The notes beneath the pieces were generated by a model. The model had not been told where the DNA came from and ran no database searches. It was given only the letters and a program-made list of their open reading frames with translations. From Legionella geestiana (GTDB taxonomy: Bacteria > Pseudomonadota > Gammaproteobacteria > Legionellales > Legionellaceae), in contig NZ_CP038271.1 in NCBI RefSeq assembly GCF_004571195.1, positions 1,354,001 through 1,418,000 of the forward strand: a stretch of DNA of 64,000 nt, written 5' to 3'. Position 1 is the first letter of the stretch. Each line of letters begins with the position of its first letter. Shown here piece after piece: positions 1 through 8,345 of this stretch. Made by a program: the position numbers and the translations under genes.

Positions 1-1128
1 GCACCGCATTCTTTTACCGGAGAACATGTCGTTGAATTTCAATGCCATGGCTCGCCGATGGTGATGGATGCCCTGATACAGGCTTGTCTTATTGATGGAG
101 CACGCCTGGCGCGGCCTGGCGAGTTTTCCGAACGCGCTTTTCTCAATGGAAAAATGGATCTTGCGCAGGCGGAAGCGGTTGCGGATTTAATAGACGCACA
201 TTCTCAAACAGCCGCTCGCATGGCGCTTCGCTCGTTGCAGGGGGATTTTTCAAAGGCGGTCAGTCTGCTTGATGAAAAAATTGTATATCTTCGATTGTAT
301 GTTGAGGCATCCATTGATTTTCCCGAAGAGGAAATTGATTTTTTAGGCGATGGTAAAGTTGCTGCCCTGCTCGATGAAATTTTTACGCTCTTTAACGAGT
401 TGCGGGCAAAAACTGCGCAGGGAGCACTGGTACGTGAGGGGTTCACGGTTGTCATTGCCGGTGCGCCGAATGCCGGAAAATCTACCCTGATTAATCGCCT
501 CGCGGGGCAGGAAGTTGCCATTGTAACGGATGTCGCCGGCACCACCCGTGATGTAATGCGCGAGCGGATACTGTTGTCAGGAATTCCTGTACAGGTAGTG
601 GATACGGCAGGTCTTCGCGAAAGTACTGACGTCGTGGAGCAGGAAGGCATACGCCGCGCCTGGCAGGAAGTCGCACGGGCCGATTGCGTACTTCATGTGC
701 AGGATGTGAACGCCACCACGGAACACACCCTGCAGGCAGCCCTGCAAAACGCTCTGCCAGAGAATGTGCCGATACTGCAGGTTTTTAACAAAGTGGATGT
801 GTGCACGCAGAATCCACACCCTAAAGGCATCGCTATTTCCGCAAAAACCGGCGAAGGAATGGAGCAGCTCATTGAGGCGATTCTGAGCTGCATTGGTTAT
901 CAGCCGCTCGAAGGGCAGTTTCTCGCGAGAAGACGCCACCTTGATGCGCTCGACAGAACACACGCGCATCTGGAATCTGGCAAACATGCCCTTCATCATC
1001 TGCGCGCGGGTGAGTTGCTTGCGGAAGATTTACGCCTCGCCCATCAGGCGCTTGGAGAAATCACCGGGCAATGCAGCGCTGATGAGCTGCTTGGGAAAAT
1101 TTTTGCAAGTTTTTGTATTGGGAAGTAA
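1..1128 (+). CDS. mnmE: tRNA modification GTPase MnmE (TrmE), 5' end missing
   Basis: This GTPase works with MnmG to modify the wobble uridine (cmnm5U34) of several tRNAs. The reading frame is open from base 1, so the start and the first part of the tetrahydrofolate-binding N-terminal domain lie outside the window. Visible parts are the central helical domain, the inserted G domain with P-loop GAPNAGKST, the switch II motif DTAGLRE and the specificity motif NKVD, and the C-terminal FCIGK, whose cysteine is the family's catalytic residue. No frameshift is seen. In many gammaproteobacteria mnmE lies near rnpA, yidC and the replication origin, so this end of the window may be origin-proximal; that is inference. 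Confidence 0.97.
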   Translation, partial: APHSFTGEHVVEFQCHGSPMVMDALIQACLIDGARLARPGEFSERAFLNGKMDLAQAEAVADLIDAHSQTAARMALRSLQGDFSKAVSLLDEKIVYLRLYVEASIDFPEEEIDFLGDGKVAALLDEIFTLFNELRAKTAQGALVREGFTVVIAGAPNAGKSTLINRLAGQEVAIVTDVAGTTRDVMRERILLSGIPVQVVDTAGLRESTDVVEQEGIRRAWQEVARADCVLHVQDVNATTEHTLQAALQNALPENVPILQVFNKVDVCTQNPHPKGIAISAKTGEGMEQLIEAILSCIGYQPLEGQFLARRRHLDALDRTHAHLESGKHALHHLRAGELLAEDLRLAHQALGEITGQCSADELLGKIFASFCIGK

Positions 1129-1137
1129 TGTGGATAA
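1129..1137 (-). promoter_or_regulatory. Perfect DnaA-box sequence directly after mnmE
   Basis: TGTGGATAA is the reverse complement of the consensus DnaA box TTATCCACA. It starts at the base after the mnmE stop codon. A single 9-mer can occur by chance, but mnmE is often close to the origin, so the site may be a real DnaA-binding site. Confidence 0.4.
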
Positions 1138-1152
1138 GTGACTTGACAGGCA

Positions 1153-1213
1153 CTACCTGCTTTTAGTCATTGCCCATTCTGGTTCCGCATCATCTGTACT
1201 TGATTGGTCATCC
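1153..1213 (-). pseudogene. Detached C-terminal tail of the gene at 1620-2903
   Basis: Read on the minus strand, this stretch encodes DDQSSTDDAEPEWAMTKSR followed by TAG. The first part nearly repeats the segment DDQSSTDEAEPA inside the protein encoded at 1620-2903 (DNA around 1720-1753). The parent gene apparently had a further copy of its acidic tail repeat and ended here. A palindromic element inserted between the two parts gave the parent a premature stop. The fragment has no start of its own. Confidence 0.6.
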
Positions 1214-1606
1214 CTGCGCAGGCGCCGAGGAATCCCGACATATTTTTGTACAACGAGCATGCGGGTTCCGAACCATGCGTTGGCACCGTGCAACCTCCTG
1301 AATGGGTCCCCGCCTGCGCGGGGAAGACAGTGTGGGAGAGATTTTGGCCACTCTACAGGCCTGAAACCCTGTCATTCCCGCGCAGGCGGGAACCCATCCC
1401 TGTATTGGCACTGTGCTTTTTCAGGGATAGTTCCCTGCCTCCCGCGCCGGGTGATCCCGATTCTTTTTTTGCGAAAAATAACGCGATCACGGATTTGTAT
1501 GCACTTCAAGTTCTCAGTAACTCATCAAAGCCTTGTCTGCGCTGGTTGAAACTGGCCCGCTGTACAAAAATATATCGGGATTCCTCAGCACGCAGGCGGG
1601 GATCAA
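1207..1606. repeat. MITE-like palindromic element with long terminal inverted repeats
   Basis: The left end (about 1207-1252) and the right end (about 1561-1605) are imperfect inverted copies of each other. Both carry GAGGAATCCCGAYATATTT followed by TTGTACA, next to a GC-rich CGCAGGCG core. The interior has further copies of the core in opposite orientation at about 1302-1330 and 1371-1401. No transposase is encoded; short open frames inside look accidental. The element sits between the two parts of a broken coding repeat, which indicates insertion. It could be a non-autonomous transposon remnant or a compound REP/BIME structure. Confidence 0.6.
1302..1401. repeat. REP-like inverted doublet inside the larger element
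   Basis: A GAATGGGTCCCCGCCTGCGC copy near 1302 faces an inverted copy CCCGCGCAGGCGGGAACCCA near 1377. The two GC-rich palindromic units lie head to head about 40 bp apart, as in REP doublets of other proteobacteria. Such units often occur in multiple copies per genome; that cannot be counted here. Confidence 0.5.
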
Positions 1607-1619
1607 TCCATGAAGTTGC

Positions 1620-2903
1620 TCACCTTTTACTTTGAGCAGTGGACTTCTCGCGGCGGTCGACAACTACAAAGTCATCATCAGAATCTTGTTTATTTGCATC
1701 AGCATGTAAATGACGTGCTGGTTCCGCTTCATCTGTACTTGATTGGTCATCCCCTGGGCTTGCTGCCGTTTTACTTTGAGCAGTTGACCTCACGTGGTGG
1801 TTGACATCTACAAAGTCATCATCAGAATCAATATCATGATCTTGTTTATTTCCAGCAGGTAAATCACTTGAACCGTACGGAGTGCCTCCCTGAATACCCC
1901 TTGCCTGTTGAGACCGGCCCTCAATCAAAGCCCCTATAACTCTTCCCGGCTCAAGCACCGTCTGAAACAGCATCCCAACGCTTCGACACATGCCTTCAAA
2001 TGCAAAGGTCAAGAGCATGGCGCCACTTCGAAGGCTTTGAGTAAAACCGTTTTTAGGCGCAGTTTCCATCAGGCTTTTGCGGGCAAAAGCACCTGTTTCT
2101 GCCAGCACACGCGCGGGAAGTGCGGTAAGGAGCTTCAGGACACTGCGCAAGGTTTCAAATACAGGCTCAAAGGGTAAGGTATTCTCTGAACCATGCCATC
2201 CAAAAAAATACGCACGTGCACTTTCGTCGGATGGTCGATTACGCAAAAAAGTATCATTCCAGGCGCTATTCATGAAGGCCCTAAAACTAATGGCTTCATG
2301 AATTTCGTTATCATCTTCAAGAGCACTGACAACATCTACAACCGGGTTTCCCATTTCGTCTAATATGCTTTCTGCGGTTATAGGCTCATTTCGAGAACAT
2401 AATTGTCGAATCCCATTCAGCATGGCTGCCACATGAAGCCCGCAGGTGGTTCCATCCCATGCAGATTGAGTGCCTAAAGAGATGTAGCGTACCGTTTGCC
2501 CATTGATGTTAAACACATCTCCAAAACCGAAAAGCGTACGGAAAAATGCGTTGAAACTGAAAGGGGGATTCCAAAGATTGCTTAAAAATCGCTCGCCATC
2601 AGAGCGTTTTGAGTCGAACAGGATGATTTGATTATTATCACCCTTATAAGCAGTTAGAATATGGCGTTCGGTAAGACCATGCCCAACAAGGCCAAAAGCT
2701 GCTTTATCATTTCCAAGAGCCTCTAAAAAATCATCAACATGGTACGAGCTTACAGGGTGTAAAAATATCTTTGTGCCTAGGACCTCGGTATATTCTGTAG
2801 CAATGCCCGCATACGTAAAGCCAATAGTGGCAGTATTCAAACCAAATATTGACGTAATAAAATCTTGAAGATCTTCAGAAGCCGTCATTGGATAACCTGG
2901 CAT
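1620..2903 (-). CDS. Putative CE-clan cysteine protease-like effector, C-terminus truncated by an insertion
   Basis: This 427-residue protein has no signal peptide. Its N-terminal half holds an ordered His-Asp-Gln-Cys set typical of CE-clan enzymes (Ulp/YopJ-type proteases, deubiquitinases or acetyltransferases): His81 in ERHILTAYKG, Asp97 in ILFDSK, Gln146 and Cys154 in TQSAWDGTTCGLH. A middle helical region follows. The acidic tail (about 345-427) contains two copies of a unit with DSDDDFV and STAQSK. The reading frame ends just after a palindromic element joins; a matching tail fragment lies beyond the element at 1153-1213. Dot/Icm signals are usually C-terminal, so the truncation may affect export. 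The family assignment rests on motif order only; the effector role is inferred. Confidence 0.6.
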   Translation of the reverse strand: MPGYPMTASEDLQDFITSIFGLNTATIGFTYAGIATEYTEVLGTKIFLHPVSSYHVDDFLEALGNDKAAFGLVGHGLTERHILTAYKGDNNQIILFDSKRSDGERFLSNLWNPPFSFNAFFRTLFGFGDVFNINGQTVRYISLGTQSAWDGTTCGLHVAAMLNGIRQLCSRNEPITAESILDEMGNPVVDVVSALEDDNEIHEAISFRAFMNSAWNDTFLRNRPSDESARAYFFGWHGSENTLPFEPVFETLRSVLKLLTALPARVLAETGAFARKSLMETAPKNGFTQSLRSGAMLLTFAFEGMCRSVGMLFQTVLEPGRVIGALIEGRSQQARGIQGGTPYGSSDLPAGNKQDHDIDSDDDFVDVNHHVRSTAQSKTAASPGDDQSSTDEAEPARHLHADANKQDSDDDFVVVDRREKSTAQSKR

Positions 2904-3026
2904 CTTACACCTCTAACGCACGCATGCTGTATTAATTTTATTTAAACATACATATATTAAGGCAGCGTTAAGTCTTTTTAACATTTTTTGCCAACGCTCT
3001 GTGCTGGACAAAAAACTCATAAGGTA

Positions 3027-3176
3027 TCGGTAACGCAGACGGGCACGCAGACGTTCAAGTGAAAGTACGCGCTCTCGTGCTCCAATTGAATTAACAGCAA
3101 TGGCCTGTCATCACGTCCTTGAGATAATGCAGTTGTAGACTCTGCGCGACAATTACGTGAACGTCTGCGTTACCAC
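3027..3176. repeat. Inverted-repeat element in the 2904-3385 gap
   Basis: GGTAACGCAGACG at about 3027 (with a second ACGCAGACGTTCAAGT right after it) is matched by the inverted copy ACGTGAACGTCTGCGTTACC at about 3155-3174. This gives a roughly 150-bp palindromic element. Parts of the left arm recur at about 56960-57110 and 58935-58985, so it belongs to a dispersed intergenic family. The rest of the gap (2904-3026 and 3177-3385) shows no convincing gene and should hold the promoters of the two divergent flanking genes. Confidence 0.5.
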
Positions 3177-3385
3177 ATTCCTTGCATTAAAGCATCTGGG
3201 GCCATTAAGCACAGGAATGCACTACTTTGAAAGTCCGTTAATTGTCGTGTCAATAAATTTAACAACATGCCCTCAAAGTATTGAATACATGTTAATCAAA
3301 TGGTAAGTTTGAGTCTTTTTAGTGCGCAAGGCGTTGCTGCGAGCATGCCATTCGTTTTATCCATAAGAAATATAAGGAGCGCCCC

Positions 3386-4951
3386 ATGCCCGAGAATCGT
3401 TTTTCCTCCCCTCATGCAGGCTGGCTTGCTCAAAAAAATGCATTTTTTGCCGGGGGGCATACGTTTGAAACGATTGATGAAACCTGCATCTTAAAAATAA
3501 AAGACAGCGATGAAGGCATAGAGTTCGCGTTTCTTATGAATAATCTTGGTCTTGTCGAGCAGGAGCTTGAAGATGTGTTTGCAGCCATGCGCGAAGCTCC
3601 CAAAAACAGGGAGCAGTACTGGCTCTTTTGCTATTTCTGCTGCAGCCTGCTCTCCATGTTTTACAACGGATATGCACAGCCGCAGAAGGCTGAAGAGTTT
3701 GACAAGCTCAAAGAACGCTTGAGGCAGGCGGCGGCAAGAGGGAGCTACCGCGATAAGCCTGTTGAGCACGAGAAGTTTCTGGATTACGTTGTGCGCAAAA
3801 TTTCTGAAGCGGCAAGGGCTATTTTACAACTCCCTTTCCACCTGTCAAAAATGCGTGATGCGGTTTCGTTTGCCAACCTTTTGCGGATTTACTGGCTTTT
3901 TTGCCGCCTTTCTCTGAATAACGCCCTGTCATTGGTTAAAAAATTTGGCTGGGTTGATAAAATTGACAAGGTGTTTGGCAACCACACCAATGTCGATAAA
4001 GCCATCCGTGTCCTCAATACGCCGAATATGGTCATGAGTGCGCTTGGAGTGGGTTTTTTTGGCATTCGCCTGATGCTAAATTTTATTTCATCCATGAAGC
4101 ACACTTTTTTTCCCACTGCAGCTGAAGAAACCGTTCCCTGGCATGCCCGTGCTCACTGGGAGTGGTGCAAGCGAGATTTGGTGAATTTTAACGATATGAC
4201 CTGGGGTACTGTAAATGGAGTGACCAACTACGTAAAAATGTCGCTCGCTACCAATTTATGCGTTACCGCGGCTTTTCTGGTATTCGATATCGGGTTACTG
4301 ATGTACTCCCACCATCGTGCACGCGTGGCCTACACGCAAAAACTGGCACAATACCTTGATGAAATCGAGGAAACGAAGAACAGCCTGCGTGCCCAGGGGC
4401 TCGCCGCTGCAGAATATCAGCGTCTTAGAACGCACCTCAATATGCTGCATGAACAGATGGAGCGCTTAAATCTGCGATGGAATGTCCAGTGCACGGCCCT
4501 GCTTTTTAAGGGAACAGCGGCGACTTTACTGGCAGCGGGCTTTACCTGCAGCATCATTTTTTCAGGACCGCTTGCCGCAGTCGGGTGTTATTTTGTGTGT
4601 ATTGTGGGAATGGCGCTTTATCTTTCGGCGGATGAATTCCAGAAGTATCGCCAGTGTAAGCTCGAGCTTGAGCGGGCAGAACACCGAGGACTTGATACGA
4701 CCGCTGCAAAAGCCGCATATCTTGAAGCGCGGCGTGAATTTGCGTTTACCATGGTGAAAAACATTATCGTTCCGAGCCTCATTATCGCTACCTTTGTGGT
4801 ATGCTGGCAGGCGGCGATTGTGCTGACGGTGCTTTATGCAGGTTTTGAGCTCTGGAACGCATGGAAGAAACACCAGGCGCTGCAGCAGGCAGCTGATGCG
4901 CCACAGGAAGACCACGAGCTCGAGAATGGTTCTGGACTCGTGCCAGCGTAA
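3386..4951 (+). CDS. Multi-spanning membrane protein of unknown function, effector-like
   Basis: I do not recognise a family. The start ATG has a good ribosome-binding site (AAGGAGC about 7 bases upstream). The first 210 residues are soluble and mainly helical. Hydrophobic segments follow at about 213-237, 288-310, 370-415 (probably two helices) and 455-490. A charged coiled-coil-like stretch lies between the second and third, and a short one between the third and last. There is no signal peptide. The acidic C-tail (QEDHELENGSGLVPA) is compatible with a Dot/Icm signal but does not prove one. The gene stands alone, 111 bp ahead of the next gene. It may be an integral membrane effector or an inner-membrane protein. 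Confidence 0.7.
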   Translation: MPENRFSSPHAGWLAQKNAFFAGGHTFETIDETCILKIKDSDEGIEFAFLMNNLGLVEQELEDVFAAMREAPKNREQYWLFCYFCCSLLSMFYNGYAQPQKAEEFDKLKERLRQAAARGSYRDKPVEHEKFLDYVVRKISEAARAILQLPFHLSKMRDAVSFANLLRIYWLFCRLSLNNALSLVKKFGWVDKIDKVFGNHTNVDKAIRVLNTPNMVMSALGVGFFGIRLMLNFISSMKHTFFPTAAEETVPWHARAHWEWCKRDLVNFNDMTWGTVNGVTNYVKMSLATNLCVTAAFLVFDIGLLMYSHHRARVAYTQKLAQYLDEIEETKNSLRAQGLAAAEYQRLRTHLNMLHEQMERLNLRWNVQCTALLFKGTAATLLAAGFTCSIIFSGPLAAVGCYFVCIVGMALYLSADEFQKYRQCKLELERAEHRGLDTTAAKAAYLEARREFAFTMVKNIIVPSLIIATFVVCWQAAIVLTVLYAGFELWNAWKKHQALQQAADAPQEDHELENGSGLVPA

Positions 4952-5062
4952 ACGGATGTGTGCTAAATAACGTGAGAGATTTGCGCGCTGAGAGTGTTTT
5001 AGCGAATTTGGAGTGTAAAACCCGGCGCGTATACGGCTTCACGTGTTGAGGAGGCGTCAGGG

Positions 5063-6616
5063 ATGCAGTTTCTCCGAACAACCAACGGCAGCATATACGC
5101 TGCCGTTTTACTGATGATTGTGCTCGCGTTTTTTTTACAGCAGCATTTTCTGGTGAACTGGGATGTCAGCTGGGATTTACTGGCTGCAAGTCGTCTGCTT
5201 GCCGGTGGCTCATACACCAGGGATTTTTTTGACCTGAATCCGCCCCTGATTTTTTATATCCTGATACCGCCAGCATGGCTTGGGGAATATTTTCACCATC
5301 CGGCCCTTCTCTTGAGGCTCTATGTTTTTGGACTTTCACTGTGTTCGCTGTTTTTGTGCCAAAGGTTGATAAGGTCCACACGCTCACTTCAAAGCCCGCC
5401 GTTGACATTTTTTTTGACGTTAATGCTCGCCTTTGTCCTGTTCCTGCTTCCCGGAACACTGATTGGCCAGCGCGAGCAGCTTCTTGTCATTTTTACACTG
5501 CCGTATTATTTTCTGGTAAATCTGCGTCTGCAGGAGGAACGCCCGAGTGTGTACCTTGCTGCGGGCATTGGGCTTTTCAGTGCATTGGGTTTTGCCCTTA
5601 AGCCTCACTTTCTGGCAGCCTTTCTGCTGGTGGAGGCGTACGAAGTCGTGCGTCAACGAAGCCTGCGCGCCGTAATGCGCCTGGAAGTCTTCGTGATAAT
5701 GGCTTTTTGCAGCGTGTATGTGCTCTTTATCGCATTCAGACACCCAGATTATCTATATAAAGTTATCCCTATGTCTGCGGCGTTTTATTACGCGGGATTT
5801 GGGATGCGCTGGTATCAGATGTTTCTCCTTGACTGCATTCCTTATGCGCTCCTGATGCTGGTGTGGTTCCTGTTTTCAGACCGAAAAGCGCCAACAAGAG
5901 CGCTGCAGGCCATTTTTGCCTGTGCACTGACGGGTAATCTGCTGGTGTATTTTTCACAGATGACGAACTGGAGCTATCATGCACTGCCTGCTTTTTCCTG
6001 CGCGCTTATTTTAGGGGTTCTACTCGTTGAACAATGGTGGAATCAACGGTCATCGCAGGGCGTATTTCCTGTGGCGGCACTGCTGGCGTTGCTTGCCATT
6101 ACACCGCTCATGTATATGCTTGAGGATAACTTTAGGGGGAGAGCCTTTAAAGAAAGCCAGAAGGATTTACTGGCATTCATGCAGTCTTTGAAAAAAAGAG
6201 AGTCGGTATACTGCATGACGGCAAGCCCGCGCTTTGCGTTCCCTTCTGTCGCGATGAGTGAGGCACATTACGCATCGCGACTGCTCCATCTGTACTGGGT
6301 GCCGGGTGCAGTAAACAAGCTTCGTGATAAAGGCGGTTTGAGCCTTCGAGAGCAGCATATTGAGCAGGCGTTTATTTCAATGGTTACAGAGGATATTTCG
6401 AGCGGCAAGCCGGATTATATTCTTATAGACACGTGGCGGCATCACACGGGCTTTATGAGCGGGACATTCGACTATCTTGCCTATTTTCAAAAAGACACGA
6501 CTTTTGCGGCACTCTTTAAATCCTATGTGCAGACGGGCATACTCGAGGACACCCGCATGAAAAGTTATCAATATACGGTCTTTAAACGCCGCGATAAAGC
6601 GGCGTTTTCGGCTTAA
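5063..6616 (+). CDS. Polytopic membrane protein resembling GT-C glycosyltransferases
   Basis: The 517-residue protein has about ten to eleven hydrophobic segments from residue 10 to about 370 and a soluble C-terminal part of about 145 residues. After the first membrane helix comes an acidic loop with Asp34, Asp38, Asp54 and Asp57, the latter in DFFDLNPPLIFY. This resembles the first periplasmic loop of GT-C/GT39 enzymes (ArnT, protein mannosyltransferases), where an acidic pair and a following NPP(L) are typical. Those enzymes move sugars from polyprenyl-phosphate donors outside the inner membrane; acceptor and donor are unknown here. No other glycan gene is adjacent. The 3' end of the frame contains a terminator-like hairpin. 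Confidence 0.7.
   Translation: MQFLRTTNGSIYAAVLLMIVLAFFLQQHFLVNWDVSWDLLAASRLLAGGSYTRDFFDLNPPLIFYILIPPAWLGEYFHHPALLLRLYVFGLSLCSLFLCQRLIRSTRSLQSPPLTFFLTLMLAFVLFLLPGTLIGQREQLLVIFTLPYYFLVNLRLQEERPSVYLAAGIGLFSALGFALKPHFLAAFLLVEAYEVVRQRSLRAVMRLEVFVIMAFCSVYVLFIAFRHPDYLYKVIPMSAAFYYAGFGMRWYQMFLLDCIPYALLMLVWFLFSDRKAPTRALQAIFACALTGNLLVYFSQMTNWSYHALPAFSCALILGVLLVEQWWNQRSSQGVFPVAALLALLAITPLMYMLEDNFRGRAFKESQKDLLAFMQSLKKRESVYCMTASPRFAFPSVAMSEAHYASRLLHLYWVPGAVNKLRDKGGLSLREQHIEQAFISMVTEDISSGKPDYILIDTWRHHTGFMSGTFDYLAYFQKDTTFAALFKSYVQTGILEDTRMKSYQYTVFKRRDKAAFSA
6584..6608 (+). terminator. Intrinsic terminator overlapping the 3' end of the GT-C-like gene
   Basis: A 9-bp perfect stem (AAACGCCGC / GCGGCGTTT) with a GATAAA loop is followed by further T residues. 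It lies inside the last codons of the upstream gene and faces the convergent legP gene, whose stop is a few bases downstream, so it may serve both. Confidence 0.6.
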
Positions 6617-6620
6617 AAAA

Positions 6621-7415
6621 TCAGGCTTCGGGATACATGGCGTTAATTGCGGCAATATCCTTCTCGCTCAAGCGTTCACGCTGTCCGATTTCGATGCCAT
6701 CCTGCAGTGGAATAATGGTTTTCTCACCATTTTTGGAAAATGAATACGGTCCGTAATGCATGATGGACTGATAGTCATACTCCCCGAAATCCTTGCCATC
6801 GGTCAATTGCTGCTCAAAATTGTGGCGGTGCTCATCGGTGATGTTTTCCCAGACAATACGGATATACTGTGCCCGGTCGGCGCGCGACTGCTCATGCCAT
6901 AATCCAAGCGCGTGCCCGATTTCATGCACAGTGTTCATGGTGGTGCAGCGCGGAGAAAGTACTATTTCCTGCCGTCCGCCCTGCCGTCCAACAAAGGAAG
7001 CGCAGGTGGTGCCACCAGCCGGGGTAAAGGCGATAAAATCAGGATACTGGTCGTGATTGGCAGAGGTAAGCTCAACAAACTCAAGAGTAGTATGTGCCTG
7101 CCAGTGGGCAATGGCATTGTAAATGGCGTGTTTGTTGCGAAACGGCAGATTTTCGTCAACCGTAAAGGGAATGACGCCATGTGCCCAGCGCCCGCCACCT
7201 GCTTTGGGGGTGATAATGGCGCCGTTTACGCTTGAATGGCGGATTTTATGGATAAGAATATCATTTTCAGCGATGAGAAAACCGTGGCTTTCTGTGCAGG
7301 TTATTGGGCGCACGTTTCCAGTCGCGTCTTCAATGTATAGTGTTTTAAGCGGCATGCCCTGCGCCGTAAACACGAATGCCGCAAGAAGAGATGCCAGTGG
7401 GCGGGTGAATGCCAT
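6621..7415 (-). CDS. legP: Astacin-family (M12A) zinc metalloprotease, LegP-like Dot/Icm substrate
   Basis: This 264-residue protein carries the complete astacin signature HEIGHALGLWHEQSRADR at about 164-181. The zinc ligands are His164, His168 and His174, and Glu165 is catalytic. The Met-turn SIMHYGPYSFS follows at 217-227; its Tyr221 is the fourth-ligand type residue. The first 20 residues look like a hydrophobic signal peptide (LASLLAAFVFTAQG). Length and domain content match LegP, the eukaryotic-like astacin peptidase reported as a Dot/Icm substrate in L. pneumophila. Astacins are common in animals and rare in bacteria, so a eukaryotic origin was proposed for this family. The gene is followed convergently by the GT-C-like gene. 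Confidence 0.88.
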   Translation of the reverse strand: MAFTRPLASLLAAFVFTAQGMPLKTLYIEDATGNVRPITCTESHGFLIAENDILIHKIRHSSVNGAIITPKAGGGRWAHGVIPFTVDENLPFRNKHAIYNAIAHWQAHTTLEFVELTSANHDQYPDFIAFTPAGGTTCASFVGRQGGRQEIVLSPRCTTMNTVHEIGHALGLWHEQSRADRAQYIRIVWENITDEHRHNFEQQLTDGKDFGEYDYQSIMHYGPYSFSKNGEKTIIPLQDGIEIGQRERLSEKDIAAINAMYPEA

Positions 7416-7447
7416 AAAAACTCCTTTTTCATTTGCCTGCCAAAAAA

Positions 7448-8302
7448 TTACAGCGACTTAAGGCGCAGTGCAAGCGCATAGACCTCATTTTTTGGCTGCC
7501 CCGAAAGGGTCGAGGCGATATTGACGGCCTGTTTTAAGGGGAGTTCTTCAAGCAGAGTGGAGAGCAGGAATTCCAGCTGGCTGACGCAGGCGTTTTCCGT
7601 GTCGCGTGCGCCAATCATCAGTACAAATTCCCCACGCACCCGCTGAGGGTCTTCAGCAAGCCAGGCAAGCACATCTTTGGGGGTGCCGCTGAAAAAGGTC
7701 TCAAAGGCTTTGGTGAGCTCCTTGGCGAGCACGATGGGGGTGTCGGCACCAAAAACATCTGCGATGTCCTCAAGGGATTCTTCGAGGCGGTGCGTGGATT
7801 CGTACCAGACCAGCGTGTGATTGACGGGCTTGAATGCTTCCAGGGTTTTGCGCCGGGCCGTCTTTTTGGGCGGCAGAAAGCCCGCGAAAGTGAACGGTTC
7901 TGCCGCAAGGCCGGATGCTGAAAGTGCGGCAATGAGCGCACAGGCACCGGGAATGGGTACGACCGTTACGCCCTTCTGACGGGCAAGGCGCACCAGGGGA
8001 AAGCCCGGGTCGCAGATAAGTGGCGTGCCGGCATCGCTGATGAGCGCGAAGTTTTGGCCGAGAAGCAAGTCCTCTATCAGGCGCTCACTCTGGGTATTTT
8101 CATTGTGCGCATGCAGGGACTGCAGTGGGGTTTTGATGCCAAGCATGCGTAAAAGCGGCAGGGAGTGACGTGTATCTTCGGCAAGAATCACATCAACCGT
8201 TTCAAGCACATGGCGCGCCCGTGTCGTAATATCGTCACGGTTGCCAATGGGAGTGGCTACCAGATAGAGGGTGCCCGGGGTGGTTGCCAGTGGGGAGTTC
8301 AT
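7448..8302 (-). CDS. rsmI: 16S rRNA (cytidine1402-2'-O)-methyltransferase RsmI
   Basis: RsmI methylates the ribose of C1402 in the decoding centre of 16S rRNA using S-adenosylmethionine. The 284-residue length fits. Family landmarks are LYLVATPIGNRDDITTRA near the N-terminus, AEDTRHS at about 42-48, ISDAGTPLICDPGF at about 90 and the GACALIAALSASGL segment, all of the tetrapyrrole-methylase fold. The gene is divergent from lpoA, the usual arrangement in gammaproteobacteria (yraL next to lpoA). The start codons of the two genes are only about 44 bp apart, so their promoters must overlap or lie inside the opposite gene. Confidence 0.96.
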   Translation of the reverse strand: MNSPLATTPGTLYLVATPIGNRDDITTRARHVLETVDVILAEDTRHSLPLLRMLGIKTPLQSLHAHNENTQSERLIEDLLLGQNFALISDAGTPLICDPGFPLVRLARQKGVTVVPIPGACALIAALSASGLAAEPFTFAGFLPPKKTARRKTLEAFKPVNHTLVWYESTHRLEESLEDIADVFGADTPIVLAKELTKAFETFFSGTPKDVLAWLAEDPQRVRGEFVLMIGARDTENACVSQLEFLLSTLLEELPLKQAVNIASTLSGQPKNEVYALALRLKSL

Positions 8303-8345
8303 GGTTTATCCTCTTGCCTTCGAATATTCGGGGTGTGGTCTGCGC

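Noticed and set aside
1204..1635. Short protein-coding frames on both strands inside the repeat element
   Set aside because: They consist of the palindromic repeat, lack ribosome-binding sites and have no protein-like composition; GC-rich palindromes stay open by chance.
3300..3494. 64-codon frame upstream of the 3386 gene
   Set aside because: It overlaps the clearly supported start of the 521-residue protein in another frame and has no ribosome-binding site.
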